In this document: one piece after another, positions 17,307-26,159 of the stretch
Layout of the letters: every line of letters starts with the position of its first letter
Position numbering within the stretch: position 1 is the stretch's first letter
DNA from: CAZMRW01 sp964568805
Lineage (GTDB): Bacteria > Pseudomonadota > Gammaproteobacteria > Methylococcales > Methylomonadaceae
Assembly: GCA_964568805.1 (NCBI GenBank)
Contig: CAZMRW010000019.1
Coordinates: 1 to 54,212, forward strand
Direction: 5' to 3'
DNA length: 54,212 nucleotides
Made by a program: the position numbers and the translations under genes
Notes under the pieces: generated by a model
What the model saw: the letters and a program-made list of their open reading frames with translations, nothing else
Databases searched by the model: none
What the model was told of the DNA's origin: nothing

Positions 17307-20300
17307 TCAGTCTCCCTTCCCCAAGCTCAGTGTGCGATGCCCGGTTTGCTCTTCATCGATTTCAACCTTATAAAATATGGAATACAAAACCGGCACCACG
17401 ATTAGCACCAGCAGTGTGGCAAAACCGAGGCCGAAAACGATCGTCACTGCCATGGCAATGAAAAAGGCGTCCGTGAACAACGGGATCATGCCCAGCATGG
17501 TTGTGCCGGAAGACATGGTCACGGGAATCAGGCGGCTGACCCCGGAGCGCATCACGGCCTGGAACGGCGTCGCGCCCTGGCCGATCTGCACGTTGATTTC
17601 GTCGATCAGTACAATCGACGCCTTGATGACCATACCCGAGAGGCTCATGAGCCCCAGCAGCGCCATGAAGCCGAACGGCTGATGAAAAATCAGCAATCCA
17701 AGAGTAACTCCGATGAGGGCCAGCGGCACCGTCAGCCAGATGATCAGGGTCTGCTTGATCGAGTTGAACAGAATCAATACCGTTAATACCATCAAACCAA
17801 AAAATACCGGTATCGAGCCCGCCAGACGCGAATTGGCGCGCGATGAATCTTCGGCTTCGCCGCCCCAGGCCATGTAATAGCCCGGCTTATCCTTGATCGG
17901 CCAAAGATCGTTGTCGCCGACTTTGAGCGTCCCCGCATCGAATTCCTCAACGGCTTCATCTGAAGATTTTCCAAGCACTGCATTGACATCCACGCCCAAG
18001 GCTTGTTCGATTTTCGCCTTGACTTTCGTGAAGACTTCAATTGGCAAACCCTCTCGCGGATCGGCATGGATGCGCAGCATTTTGCGCCGATCCCAGCGCC
18101 ATACATGCGCGTCTTCGAATTCGAGCGGGAAAGAAGACACCACCTGCCCCATCGGGATCATCGCTTGCGCAGCCGGACTCCATATCTGTACCCCTTCCAG
18201 GCTGTCGAGATCGGCGCTTTCAGCCATCGGAGAACGAGCTACCAGCGGAATCAATTCATCACGCTCGCGGTAAACCCCGACTTTCTGACCTTCGAACGCC
18301 ATCGCCAGCGCTTCAGCCACCTCAGGGCGGTCGATGCCGGCGCGACGCGCCTGTGATTCCGCTAATTGCGGCCTGAGGACCTTGGTTTTGTCCCGCCATT
18401 CGTTACGCACCGCCTTGGCGGTCGGCTCCGCTAAAAGGATAGACTCCGCTTTCTCGCCCAATTGCCGTAATTCCTCGGCGTCCGCTCCATAGATGCGCAG
18501 CTGGATCTTGCCGCCGGTCGACGGGCCAAGGACGAACAGCCGCACGTTGACAATGGCATCGGGGTAGAGCGCTTCGAGTTCCTCCTGTACTTGCGGAGCC
18601 ATCGTGGCAATACGGGTATAATCATCGACATCCACCAGGATCTGTCCGAAACTGCGGTAATTATGTTCCGGCGTATACGTCAGCAGAAAACGCACCTGAC
18701 CGCCGCCCAGCTGGCTGGTCAAATGGGTCACGCCTTCGTGCTTCTTGATCAGCTTCTCGGCCTCTTTGATGCGCTGGTCGGTTTCCTTGATATCCATGCC
18801 TTCCGGAAACCAGAGATCGACATAAAATTGCGGACGAGTCGAATCGGGAAAAAAGCTGTTTTTGACGAAACCGAAGCCAACCAGTGACGCGATGAACAAC
18901 GTCACCACAATGCCCACCACGATCCAGCGAAAGCGCAAGCAAAAAATCAGAAAACGCTGGTACTTCCCGTAAAATCCGACTGAATAGGGATCCACGTCCT
19001 CGCTCGTTGCAACGGCGCCGGTCTTGAGAAACATCTTGCATAACAGGGGCGTGCAGGTGACCGAAGTCAGCCAGCTAAAGGAGAGCGAAATCAGGATCAC
19101 AGAGAACAGGGTGCGGCAATACTCGCCGGTGGAATCCTGAGATGTGCCAATCGCGGCAAAAGCGATAATCGCCACCGCCGTACCACCCAGCATCGGCAGA
19201 GCGTTCTGGCCAACGATATCCACCGCCGCATCGAAGCCTTTTTGCCCTTGCGCCATACGCATGCGCATGCCGTCGGTGACCACGATGGCGCAATCCACCA
19301 ACATTCCGAGTGCTATGATCAGCGCCCCCAGAGAGATGCGTTCCAGGGTGATATTGAGCATATTCATGACGATGAAGGTGCCCATGATGGTCACCAGCAG
19401 CACCACGCCCAGAATCACACCGCTGCGCAAACCCATAAAAACCAGCAGCACACCCACCACGATCGCCACGGCTTCTGCCAGGTTCACGATGAAGCCGGTC
19501 AGCGCCGTGGTAACCGATTGCGCCTGATGCGAAATGATATGAGTTTCCATCCCCACCGGCCGCATCGATTCGAGTTCCTTTAATCGCTGTTCCAATGACT
19601 CGGCCATAATGATGACGTTACCGCCGAGGACGGTTGAAATTCCGAGGCCGATGGCGGGTTGTCCGTCGAAGCGCAGCAGCGTCGTAGGGGGGTCGCGATA
19701 GCCGCGCTTGATGTCGGCCACGTCGCGTAAATACACCAGACTCTGGGTTTTCGGACCGAGGGAGGTAATGAGCAGGTCGCCGAAATCCTGTTCCGATTTG
19801 TACTCGCCGGTCGGGTTAATCGGTATGAATTCCTGTCCCAAATTCAAATTGCCGGCGCTCGCAACAATGTTTTTGGCTTGCAAGGTTGTGTAGATATCTT
19901 TCGGAGAGATGCCGAGCTGCGCCATTTTTTCGCGCCGCATTTCCACATAAATCGCTTCCTTCTGTTCCCCATAGAGGACGACGCGCTTGACATCGGTCGC
20001 TTTCAGCAATTCTTTTTGCAGGTATTTGGCGTATTCGTACATTTCCTTGTAGCTGTAGCCTTCACCGGTAATCGCGAGATAAATGCCGTAAACATCGCCG
20101 AAATCGTCGTTGACCAGCGAAGGGCCCGCTTTGGGCGGCAATTTGCCTTGAGCGTCATTGACCTTGCGGCGCAGTTCGTCCCATACCTGCGGCAACGAGA
20201 ACTTGTCGTACTCATCTTTCATTTTGACTTTAACGTTGGAGAGACCGCGGTAAGAATGCGATTCGACTTTTTCCAACTGCCCCATTTCCTGCGTGGCCTT

Positions 20301-20504
20301 CTCGATCACATTGGTGACCTCTTCTTCAACTTCCGCGGCTGACGCTCCGGGGTAAGGAGTCACAATCACCGCCTCCTTGATCGTGAATTCAGGGTCTTCC
20401 AAGCGGCTCAAGGCTTGGTACGACTTCCAGCCGACCACCAACATCAGCACGGTCATCACCCAGGTGATGACGCTTTTATTTATGCTCCATTCCGCCAAAT
20501 TCAT
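17307..20504 (-). CDS. RND efflux transporter, inner-membrane pump (AcrB/HAE1 type)
   Basis: A proton-driven resistance-nodulation-division pump of ~1065 aa with the usual two-fold repeat: TM1 near the N terminus (INKSVITWVMTVLMLVVGW), a large periplasmic loop, a six-helix block, a second loop and the final helices. In the TM4 region the proton-relay sequence reads ALGMLVDCAIVV. One Asp is kept but the second Asp of the AcrB D-D pair is Cys, which occurs in some branches of the family. The ATG at 20504 (preceded by AAGGGGA) is chosen. The longer frame to 20642 would overlap the adaptor gene and adds 46 residues of low-similarity sequence. Substrate is unknown. Confidence 0.93.
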   Translation of the reverse strand: MNLAEWSINKSVITWVMTVLMLVVGWKSYQALSRLEDPEFTIKEAVIVTPYPGASAAEVEEEVTNVIEKATQEMGQLEKVESHSYRGLSNVKVKMKDEYDKFSLPQVWDELRRKVNDAQGKLPPKAGPSLVNDDFGDVYGIYLAITGEGYSYKEMYEYAKYLQKELLKATDVKRVVLYGEQKEAIYVEMRREKMAQLGISPKDIYTTLQAKNIVASAGNLNLGQEFIPINPTGEYKSEQDFGDLLITSLGPKTQSLVYLRDVADIKRGYRDPPTTLLRFDGQPAIGLGISTVLGGNVIIMAESLEQRLKELESMRPVGMETHIISHQAQSVTTALTGFIVNLAEAVAIVVGVLLVFMGLRSGVILGVVLLVTIMGTFIVMNMLNITLERISLGALIIALGMLVDCAIVVTDGMRMRMAQGQKGFDAAVDIVGQNALPMLGGTAVAIIAFAAIGTSQDSTGEYCRTLFSVILISLSFSWLTSVTCTPLLCKMFLKTGAVATSEDVDPYSVGFYGKYQRFLIFCLRFRWIVVGIVVTLFIASLVGFGFVKNSFFPDSTRPQFYVDLWFPEGMDIKETDQRIKEAEKLIKKHEGVTHLTSQLGGGQVRFLLTYTPEHNYRSFGQILVDVDDYTRIATMAPQVQEELEALYPDAIVNVRLFVLGPSTGGKIQLRIYGADAEELRQLGEKAESILLAEPTAKAVRNEWRDKTKVLRPQLAESQARRAGIDRPEVAEALAMAFEGQKVGVYRERDELIPLVARSPMAESADLDSLEGVQIWSPAAQAMIPMGQVVSSFPLEFEDAHVWRWDRRKMLRIHADPREGLPIEVFTKVKAKIEQALGVDVNAVLGKSSDEAVEEFDAGTLKVGDNDLWPIKDKPGYYMAWGGEAEDSSRANSRLAGSIPVFFGLMVLTVLILFNSIKQTLIIWLTVPLALIGVTLGLLIFHQPFGFMALLGLMSLSGMVIKASIVLIDEINVQIGQGATPFQAVMRSGVSRLIPVTMSSGTTMLGMIPLFTDAFFIAMAVTIVFGLGFATLLVLIVVPVLYSIFYKVEIDEEQTGHRTLSLGKGD

Positions 20505-20574
20505 TTGATTGAGTCCCCTTGGTCTAACTAACGATTGGAATCGTGGCTTTTTTATTTCCGGGTAGGCTTGTCCG

Positions 20575-21711
20575 TTATTTGAGCGCCCGAACTGCTTGGC
20601 CTTCACGCAGCTTGCTGACGCCGCTGATCGCGATGATTTCATCCGTATTCAATCCACTGACGATCCGAATACTGTCGTTCCCGGATAAATCGCCGGTTGT
20701 TACGGCACGCCGCTGTACTTTCTGGGTTTTAGGATCGATAACCCAGACCTGCGATTTACCGGCGTTATCGGCAAATACAGCAATGGCCGGAATCAGGATT
20801 TCCGAGCCCCCCTCGAATTCTTCGGTAAATTCAATGGAAACGTTAACCGTCATTCCTGGAAGGATATTGATGCCGGAAGGCGCTGGCATCACCAACACCA
20901 CGCGGTACGTTTGCGTAACCGAATCGGCCTGGGTTGCAAACTCCTTAACCCGCAAATCGAAGCGCCGAGTTGGGTCCGCAGCAAATTCGGCATAAAAGCT
21001 TGGTTTTGTTTTACGGATCGGCGCAATCATCAGCTCCGGCACGTCGATTAACACTTCCACGTTTGCCACATTCTGCAAGCTGAGTATCGCCTCCTTGGCC
21101 AGCACTTCCTGATAGTTATCGACGTATTTTCGGGCGATCACGCCATCGAAAGGCGCTTTCAACCGGGTATATGCCAATTGATCCCTCGCCGCAGAAACAG
21201 CGGCTTTCGCTGATTGCAGTTCGGCGCGGGCAACCTTTTCTGCGGCCAGTTTTAGCGCCACCATCGAATCGCTGACAGCTCCGGCATCGGTTTGCTTGAC
21301 TTTTACATAGCGATGATATTCTGCGACAGCATAGGTGAGCCCTGCTTCGGCTTTCGCCAGCAAGCCCTCAGCGTTACGCAGATTGGTGTCATAGTCCCTG
21401 GGATCAATGCGTGCGACGAGAGTGCCTTTCTTGACCTTTTGACCTTCTTTAACCGGAAGTTCAACCAGCGGGCCAGGCACTTGAAACGCCAAATCGACGC
21501 GATCGGAAGCGCGTACCGTACCGGGCAATTTTCGGGTCTTTCCTGCCAGGGAACCGCTGACCTTCATCTGTTTTACTGGCCGTATCGTCTCGTCGGTTTT
21601 GGCAGCTTCTTCGCTTTGCCCGCAGGCCGAGAGCAAAGCCAGGCAGATCATGCAAATTGCAAGTCCGGTTCCTAACTGCGATCCTCGCTGAACTAGCGCA
21701 TAAAAATTCAT
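20575..21711 (-). CDS. RND efflux periplasmic adaptor (membrane fusion protein)
   Basis: The HlyD/AcrA-type adaptor joining the RND pump to the outer-membrane channel. A lipoprotein signal ends at ALLSACG (Cys ~30). The lipoyl/barrel-sandwich halves are visible (VDLAFQVPGPLVELPVKEGQKVKKGTLVARID and LKAPFDGVIARKYVDNYQEV) with an alpha-hairpin between them, then a beta-barrel and a C-terminal membrane-proximal domain. 378 aa is normal. It is the first gene of the pump operon. A box-type promoter at 22094-22049 points toward it, leaving a 5' leader of about 330 nt. Confidence 0.94.
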   Translation of the reverse strand: MNFYALVQRGSQLGTGLAICMICLALLSACGQSEEAAKTDETIRPVKQMKVSGSLAGKTRKLPGTVRASDRVDLAFQVPGPLVELPVKEGQKVKKGTLVARIDPRDYDTNLRNAEGLLAKAEAGLTYAVAEYHRYVKVKQTDAGAVSDSMVALKLAAEKVARAELQSAKAAVSAARDQLAYTRLKAPFDGVIARKYVDNYQEVLAKEAILSLQNVANVEVLIDVPELMIAPIRKTKPSFYAEFAADPTRRFDLRVKEFATQADSVTQTYRVVLVMPAPSGINILPGMTVNVSIEFTEEFEGGSEILIPAIAVFADNAGKSQVWVIDPKTQKVQRRAVTTGDLSGNDSIRIVSGLNTDEIIAISGVSKLREGQAVRALK

Positions 21712-22085
21712 TTTGATTCCTCACCCAAGAATTGTTGTTTGCCTTTCATTGGCCTGTAACTCATGCCTTATCTTTAGTATGCTTACCCTATCAGTTATTT
21801 TTAAAGAATCTCCGATAAAACTAAAATAGGCCGGGTGCAATCGGCGCAGTCGTCAGTGGGAATTCAACTATTTTTTATATCAGTTGTTCCCATTAGGTTT
21901 AAGTTCGGGTATTTGAATTGCCGCAGCATCAGAGCCAAACTGAAAAACCAGCATCCTAGCCTTTATAATCGATTGATTGAACATGGGAGCCATCCAATTC
22001 ATTGTTTGTCAGAAGAGGTTTTGGTCCATCTTAAGACAATGAATCGTTATTCTATTCCTGCACGAACACATACCGCTATTGGACC
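21712..22085. other. Long leader region of the RND operon
   Basis: No supported gene lies here. It is the probable 5' leader between the box promoter (22049-22094) and the adaptor gene. On the minus strand it holds TCTTCTGACAAACAATGAAT (about 22014-21995), nearly identical to a sequence in the leader of the DUF3300 gene. The plus-strand frame 21835-22089 overlaps the promoter and shows no protein features. Confidence 0.5.
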
Positions 22086-22094
22086 TTAGGCCAA
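22049..22094 (-). promoter_or_regulatory. Box-type promoter driving the RND efflux operon
   Basis: The palindrome-like TTGGACCTTAGGCCAA lies at 22079-22094. Reading the minus strand, GGAATAGAAT starts 20 nt after it and the -10-like TAGAAT (22054-22049) is 24 nt away. No -35 hexamer is evident, which fits an activator-dependent promoter. Direction is toward the adaptor gene at 21711. Confidence 0.7.
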
Positions 22095-22250
22095 GATCCA
22101 GGCTGAAGCCTTGTCTTGTTCCTGGCGGCTACTTGCTGTAGAGACCTCCAAATATGAAAACCCATAGGCATAGGCATTTCTTCCATCCATTGCCATTGAT
22201 ATTATGAAAGGCCGATTGTTTTTAAGGACAAGAGTCACTTTAATAAACCG

Positions 22251-22261
22251 GCATGCCGCCC
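22251..22261. repeat. 11-bp target-site duplication, left copy
   Basis: GCATGCCGCCC directly abuts the left inverted repeat of the IS. The identical sequence is found directly outside the right inverted repeat (23763-23773). Confidence 0.93.
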
Positions 22262-22278
22262 GAATGGCACTTACTTAA
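22262..22278. repeat. IS terminal inverted repeat, left
   Basis: GAATGGCACTTACTTAA is the exact reverse complement of the right end at 23746-23762. Confidence 0.94.
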
Positions 22279-23710
22279 GCTTTTTCGGATGCCCATATTT
22301 TTTTATATCCTCCCTTGCTTCCTGCCTTGTTTTTGTCAACAGAGAGTAAGGTTTGGGTCGACGTTTGATAGCTCTGGGCTCGATTCGTCCGGGTCGGTTG
22401 CCAACTGACTGTTCACCCACCAAAAGTAAAAGTCCAGTGACAACGTCTTGATCATCCTTTGGCTGTCTGTTTCCGCTCCAGCCCAACCAAAGCTGGAGGG
22501 TATGCTTGAAGCTTAGCGTCCGTGGCAGCACATCGGCCATTAATGCCGATTGCGTCATCAACAAGCGAATCAGATTGTAAGCCAGCAGATAAACCCACAT
22601 CTCTTTCTCACCCATCTGCGGAGTCTTACAACTCAGCGTTTCCATGCCCAGTGTGGTTTTGATGTTGCGGATATCCAGTTCCACCTGCCAACGGGATTGG
22701 TATAAAGCTTTTAGAGCTGCCTTAGGGACACTGACGGGGCAGGTAAGCGTCGTAACCAATAGCTTGCCGCCGACTTCCAACTCCCTAATGACTAGGCTTT
22801 CAGGTGCTAAGGAATACTGCTCTGCTGTCATCCAGTGCGGCCGCACTTTCGGCTTAGTCAGCGTGATCAAGTGATCCCGGCTACCCAGCTTATCGCCCTG
22901 ACTAAAGTCGGTCGAGCGCTTGCGTGCGCCATGCTGTTCAAACAAGGCATCCACCTTGCGGGACTGAAGTTGCGCCAACAGAAAGTAGGTACCATAAAAA
23001 GCGTCTCCCAACATGATATCGCCAGCCCCAAAGGTATCCAGAAGCGTCCTTAAGAGTGCTTGCTCACAGCCGCCTTTGCCTTTGAAGTTTCCCATGGCGG
23101 CATTCAACACCGCACCCGTGGATAGGCAAGTGACCACTACAATACGGCAGATAGGGAAACCCAGTCCAGCTTTCTGGCCGCTCTGCTGGGGGTAAGTTGC
23201 CTGATTGGCCGCCGTATCGGGCAAGGTCACCGTCGTACCATCGACAAGACGGACACGCCGTCCGTACCAAAGCCATGCCTCGGGAGCTTGTGCGGTTATC
23301 AGGCTACCCGTGTGACGAACTAAGGTTGACAACATGTCTACGGGCAAGCGTTGCCGCGCCTTACAGTAGGCGCCGGTATTCGTACTACACTGTGGCAATC
23401 CCGCCGTCAGCCGTTTCACAGCGGCATCATTGACAATGTTCTGACAGGAACGATCGGGTTTTAGGGCTTGCGCAAGAAACATAGACAGCACTTCTGTGGG
23501 CGGAAAAAGCCGTTCTCGGTGCTCAGGCAGTGTTGATTCCATCGTTTCGAGTAGCTCTGGGGAGGTGAGCTGATTAAAAAAACTAAAAGCATCATTGGCG
23601 GCAGCGTAATGTTTTATACGATGTTGTTTGGATTTAGCAGAACAGGTAAGATGCATAGAAGCTGGCAATAAGGTGGTGACAGGGGTTTGGCGACTTAAGC
23701 TTACCATCAT
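22271..23710 (-). CDS. IS4-family transposase
   Basis: A DDE transposase of 479 aa. The catalytic acidic residues lie in LVDGTTVTLPD (first Asp), IMLGDAFYG (second Asp) and YQSRWQVELDIRNIK. The last matches exactly the Y-(2)-R-(3)-E-(6)-K signature of IS4 transposases. N- and C-terminal parts are complete, with no frameshift. The C terminus is very basic. A second in-frame ATG follows the first directly, and further Met residues at ~18 could also serve as start. The stop lies 9 bp inside the left inverted repeat. Confidence 0.95.
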   Translation of the reverse strand: MMVSLSRQTPVTTLLPASMHLTCSAKSKQHRIKHYAAANDAFSFFNQLTSPELLETMESTLPEHRERLFPPTEVLSMFLAQALKPDRSCQNIVNDAAVKRLTAGLPQCSTNTGAYCKARQRLPVDMLSTLVRHTGSLITAQAPEAWLWYGRRVRLVDGTTVTLPDTAANQATYPQQSGQKAGLGFPICRIVVVTCLSTGAVLNAAMGNFKGKGGCEQALLRTLLDTFGAGDIMLGDAFYGTYFLLAQLQSRKVDALFEQHGARKRSTDFSQGDKLGSRDHLITLTKPKVRPHWMTAEQYSLAPESLVIRELEVGGKLLVTTLTCPVSVPKAALKALYQSRWQVELDIRNIKTTLGMETLSCKTPQMGEKEMWVYLLAYNLIRLLMTQSALMADVLPRTLSFKHTLQLWLGWSGNRQPKDDQDVVTGLLLLVGEQSVGNRPGRIEPRAIKRRPKPYSLLTKTRQEAREDIKKYGHPKKLK

Positions 23711-23745
23711 GCCAGCTTTTTCTCATTAATTCATATACTTGTCTT

Positions 23746-23762
23746 TTAAGTAAGTGCCATTC
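23746..23762. repeat. IS terminal inverted repeat, right
   Basis: TTAAGTAAGTGCCATTC mirrors the left end exactly. Confidence 0.94.
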
Positions 23763-23773
23763 GCATGCCGCCC
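23763..23773. repeat. 11-bp target-site duplication, right copy
   Basis: GCATGCCGCCC, identical to 22251-22261. Confidence 0.93.
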
Positions 23774-23940
23774 CGTTGTACATAAACAATAAAGCGGTGG
23801 TTATGCAAGCCAGGATCAGCAAACCAATGTCGTGCTGGATATGCAGATAGCGATCGTTAACAAAACTCAGAATCGCAGCAATGCCGAACAGGTAAGCGAT
23901 TGCTGTAAAAGTATCCAACGATCCTCCATCAAGACAGTAG

Positions 23941-25014
23941 TCAGGTTTCGGCTTGCCCCTGAACAAGGCTGGCAAGAGAATCGGGGGGGATGATCTTCTG
24001 ATTGATGACCGAGCCATTGTACTTTCCAGCCACCTCCTTGAATGCATTCTCCCAAACGTTTTCAAAGAGAACAATGACTGCCGAATGGTCTGGAGGGAGT
24101 TTACCCGCAATTTTCTGAATATCCGTAACGGTAAGACCGAAGTCTCCTTCCCTTGCGGCCTGAACAGCGGATTCCGCCTTGGCATTGACTGCCTCAGGGA
24201 TTGATGTGCTTAGCCCTGCAAGCGCCGCAATCAATGCATTGATTTCCATAACGTTTTCTTCGTCCTGAAGGCGTCCGCCTTCCATTGCCGATATCCTGCC
24301 GTCCTTATCTTTTCTAAGAAAGAAAAAAGCATCCGGCCTGAGAACGCCGGTCTCCCAGAGCCCTCTTAAGTCGTTTACAAAATCATAAGGCAAAAGAGCG
24401 CCCTGAAATTGGGTAACTATCAGATTCATGGAACCCAACTTGCTAAAATCCAGTGTTTCTAATTGCACATCCTTGAATCGTTGAGTATGGGCCGGCTTGT
24501 CTCCTCGAATAAAGATACCAAGGTGCATCAGTTTCGGCGACTTCTCAAGGTCTCCGCCCATTGCATGATGCCAGTGTTCTTCGAATGTTTGCCTGGGAAT
24601 AAACCCTTTTCCCATCCGCACATAAGGATCTTCATAATAGACATATTCCTTGTCGACGGCGAGAATGACCACATAGTGGCCGTTTTGCCAGTCTTCCTGC
24701 ACGGAAGCAGTAGAATCCTGACGGCTTCGCCAGGCTTGGCTCAAAGCAATCACGGGAATGCCTTGATCGGTAGCTAGTTCGATTTCATCGAGTGTCAGAT
24801 TTTCTTTGACCTCGGCTTCGAAGCCAAGAATCTTGGCAACCCGTACAATGTCATCCGGATAGGTGCCGGTTTCCGGGGTGGTATGAAGGAGCGCGATCAG
24901 GTCTTCTTCGTCCAGATCCTTGCCCCAATAGCTCAAAACGGCCTGAAGACATGAGGCGCCACAGGAATATTCAGTGCTCTGACGCGTTTGTTTCAAAAGG
25001 CGGAAGCGCTTCAT
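23941..25014 (-). CDS. C39-like papain-fold peptidase fused to a DUF6325-like domain
   Basis: The N-terminal ~170 residues look like a C39-type cysteine peptidase: STEYSCGASCLQAVLSYWG holds the candidate catalytic Cys (with a preceding polar residue), GHYVVILAVD the His and YYEDPY the Asp. C39 domains usually cleave double-glycine leaders in peptide exporters, but there is no ABC transporter part here. The C-terminal ~150 residues (NLIVTQFQGALLPYDFVNDLRGLWE... to VLFENVWENAFKEV) resemble DUF6325-type domains. No signal peptide or membrane helix is evident, so it is probably cytoplasmic. ATG 25014 is chosen. An upstream GTG at 25071 overlaps the preceding gene by 4 bp but lacks a ribosome-binding site. 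It is in an operon with the DUF2950 and DUF3300 genes. Confidence 0.8.
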   Translation of the reverse strand: MKRFRLLKQTRQSTEYSCGASCLQAVLSYWGKDLDEEDLIALLHTTPETGTYPDDIVRVAKILGFEAEVKENLTLDEIELATDQGIPVIALSQAWRSRQDSTASVQEDWQNGHYVVILAVDKEYVYYEDPYVRMGKGFIPRQTFEEHWHHAMGGDLEKSPKLMHLGIFIRGDKPAHTQRFKDVQLETLDFSKLGSMNLIVTQFQGALLPYDFVNDLRGLWETGVLRPDAFFFLRKDKDGRISAMEGGRLQDEENVMEINALIAALAGLSTSIPEAVNAKAESAVQAAREGDFGLTVTDIQKIAGKLPPDHSAVIVLFENVWENAFKEVAGKYNGSVINQKIIPPDSLASLVQGQAET

Positions 25015-25067
25015 GGCAAGGTCCTTATGATGGGAACGGGGAATGATCGACAGTTTATGTTGCGATA

Positions 25068-26036
25068 TCACTGGCCAGGATTAGCATCCACGTCTTCCCA
25101 TGAAGCATCCGGATCATAGGTTTTCATCGCCATAGCCAATTCCCCGGTTTTAGAGCCTAAATTTTTCTGGTATATCTTGCCGCTGTGATTCACGACAAAA
25201 GTCATGATGCCGGATGAACCATAGACCGCAGGAAACGCGACCAGGGCAAAACCCGCAATCATGTTGCCGTTGATGATGTAGTCGTATTTTCCGCCGGGAA
25301 CATTGCCGCCCTGACGGGTAAGAATCTTGTAATAATAGCCGTGATACGGCGTCATCGATTCCGATCTGTCTTTTTTCTTGTACCCAGCGGCTTTGGCTTC
25401 CGCCACAAGGGGGCCCAAGGGACTTTCGGGCTGACCGGATTGGGTCTCCCAGTACAAGCCGTCGAATTTCCCGGGTTCACTGCGAATTTTGGTCGCGAAC
25501 TCGCCCACTTCGTCACCGTCCCGGTCGATGGAAGCATATTCGGATTGCGCCTCCACATAGCCTCGTATCACGCCCAGAGCATTCAGCTCATTACGACCGA
25601 TTCTGCGGTTCAGAATTTCCTGTTTGCCTTGTTCGGCATCGAATCGCCATTGACCTCCGTTATTCACGAGAGGAATAGGGAATGCCCAGTCATTCTGTCC
25701 GAAATGTAAGATCGCTTTCTTGGCCTCCTGATTTTCGACAAAAGTTTTCTCTTCCGCCATTTTCAGAAAGCTCTCACGATTGTTCGCATCTTCCACCTCA
25801 TCACCTGATGAAAGTATGTCGGCATATTGGCTGCCAAAAATGACCGAGGCTTTGCTTTTATCCTTGTTACGCGCGGCATCGACCAACGCTTTTGATGCCT
25901 CCTCGGGCGACGCGAAACCTTGGGCCTTACCCGGCGCTTCGGTTGCGGGCGCTGCGGCTGCGGATAAGGCGCACGAAGCAATCGAGGCAATAAAAATGAC
26001 CATCGAAAGAGTATAACGGAGTTTATTGGACATCAT
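25068..26036 (-). CDS. DUF2950 family exported protein
   Basis: The protein has a Sec-type signal peptide (to about residue 29, ending LSAAAAP) and a full-length DUF2950 body. Characteristic stretches are FASPEEASKALVDAARNKD, DGLYWE, MTPYHGYYYKILTRQG and AFPAVYGSSGIMTFVVNHSGKIYQKNLG. The function of the family is unknown. DUF2950 and DUF3300 genes are commonly found side by side in proteobacteria, as they are here, which suggests a shared periplasmic or envelope role. GAGAGG precedes two adjacent ATG codons (26036 and 26033); either can be the start. It lies 123 bp downstream of the DUF3300 gene, same strand. Confidence 0.9.
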   Translation of the reverse strand: MMSNKLRYTLSMVIFIASIASCALSAAAAPATEAPGKAQGFASPEEASKALVDAARNKDKSKASVIFGSQYADILSSGDEVEDANNRESFLKMAEEKTFVENQEAKKAILHFGQNDWAFPIPLVNNGGQWRFDAEQGKQEILNRRIGRNELNALGVIRGYVEAQSEYASIDRDGDEVGEFATKIRSEPGKFDGLYWETQSGQPESPLGPLVAEAKAAGYKKKDRSESMTPYHGYYYKILTRQGGNVPGGKYDYIINGNMIAGFALVAFPAVYGSSGIMTFVVNHSGKIYQKNLGSKTGELAMAMKTYDPDASWEDVDANPGQ

Positions 26037-26159
26037 GATGGAAACCTCTCCTAAATAAAGTTCGAACTACCAATGACCGGGATTCTGGAAAAAGAGGGAA
26101 GCAAAAAACCTATATTGCTAGCTATAAATAAAATCAAGTAATTTCATGCCTTTAAACCA

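Larger units (their letters stand above)
22262..23762 (-). mobile_element. Complete IS4-family insertion sequence (1501 bp)
   Basis: The element is bounded by perfect 17-bp inverted repeats: GAATGGCACTTACTTAA at 22262-22278 and its reverse complement at 23746-23762. Each is flanked by an identical 11-bp direct repeat GCATGCCGCCC. It carries a single transposase gene. The size, the 11-bp duplication and the transposase motif all fit family IS4. Perfect ends and target duplications point to a recent, probably still active insertion. Confidence 0.95.
22086..23918 (-). pseudogene. Na+/H+ antiporter-like gene fragment, interrupted by the IS element
   Basis: Only the N terminus remains recognisable. 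The frame starts at a TTG (23918) with GGAGG four bases upstream and reads LDTFTAIAYLFGIAAILSFV..., then a second hydrophobic helix (IGLLILACITTALLFMY). This resembles the first helices of CPA1-type cation/proton antiporters. The IS element (22262-23762) breaks it after about 50 codons, between the two TSD copies. Joining the flanks gives an open frame to a stop at 22086, but that tail does not look like an antiporter. The 3' part was therefore probably already lost or replaced before or at insertion. It follows the C39-like gene by 22 bp and was presumably the last gene of that operon. Confidence 0.7.

Noticed and set aside
21835..22089. 84-aa plus-strand open frame
   Set aside because: It overlaps the box promoter of the RND operon and has no protein-like features.
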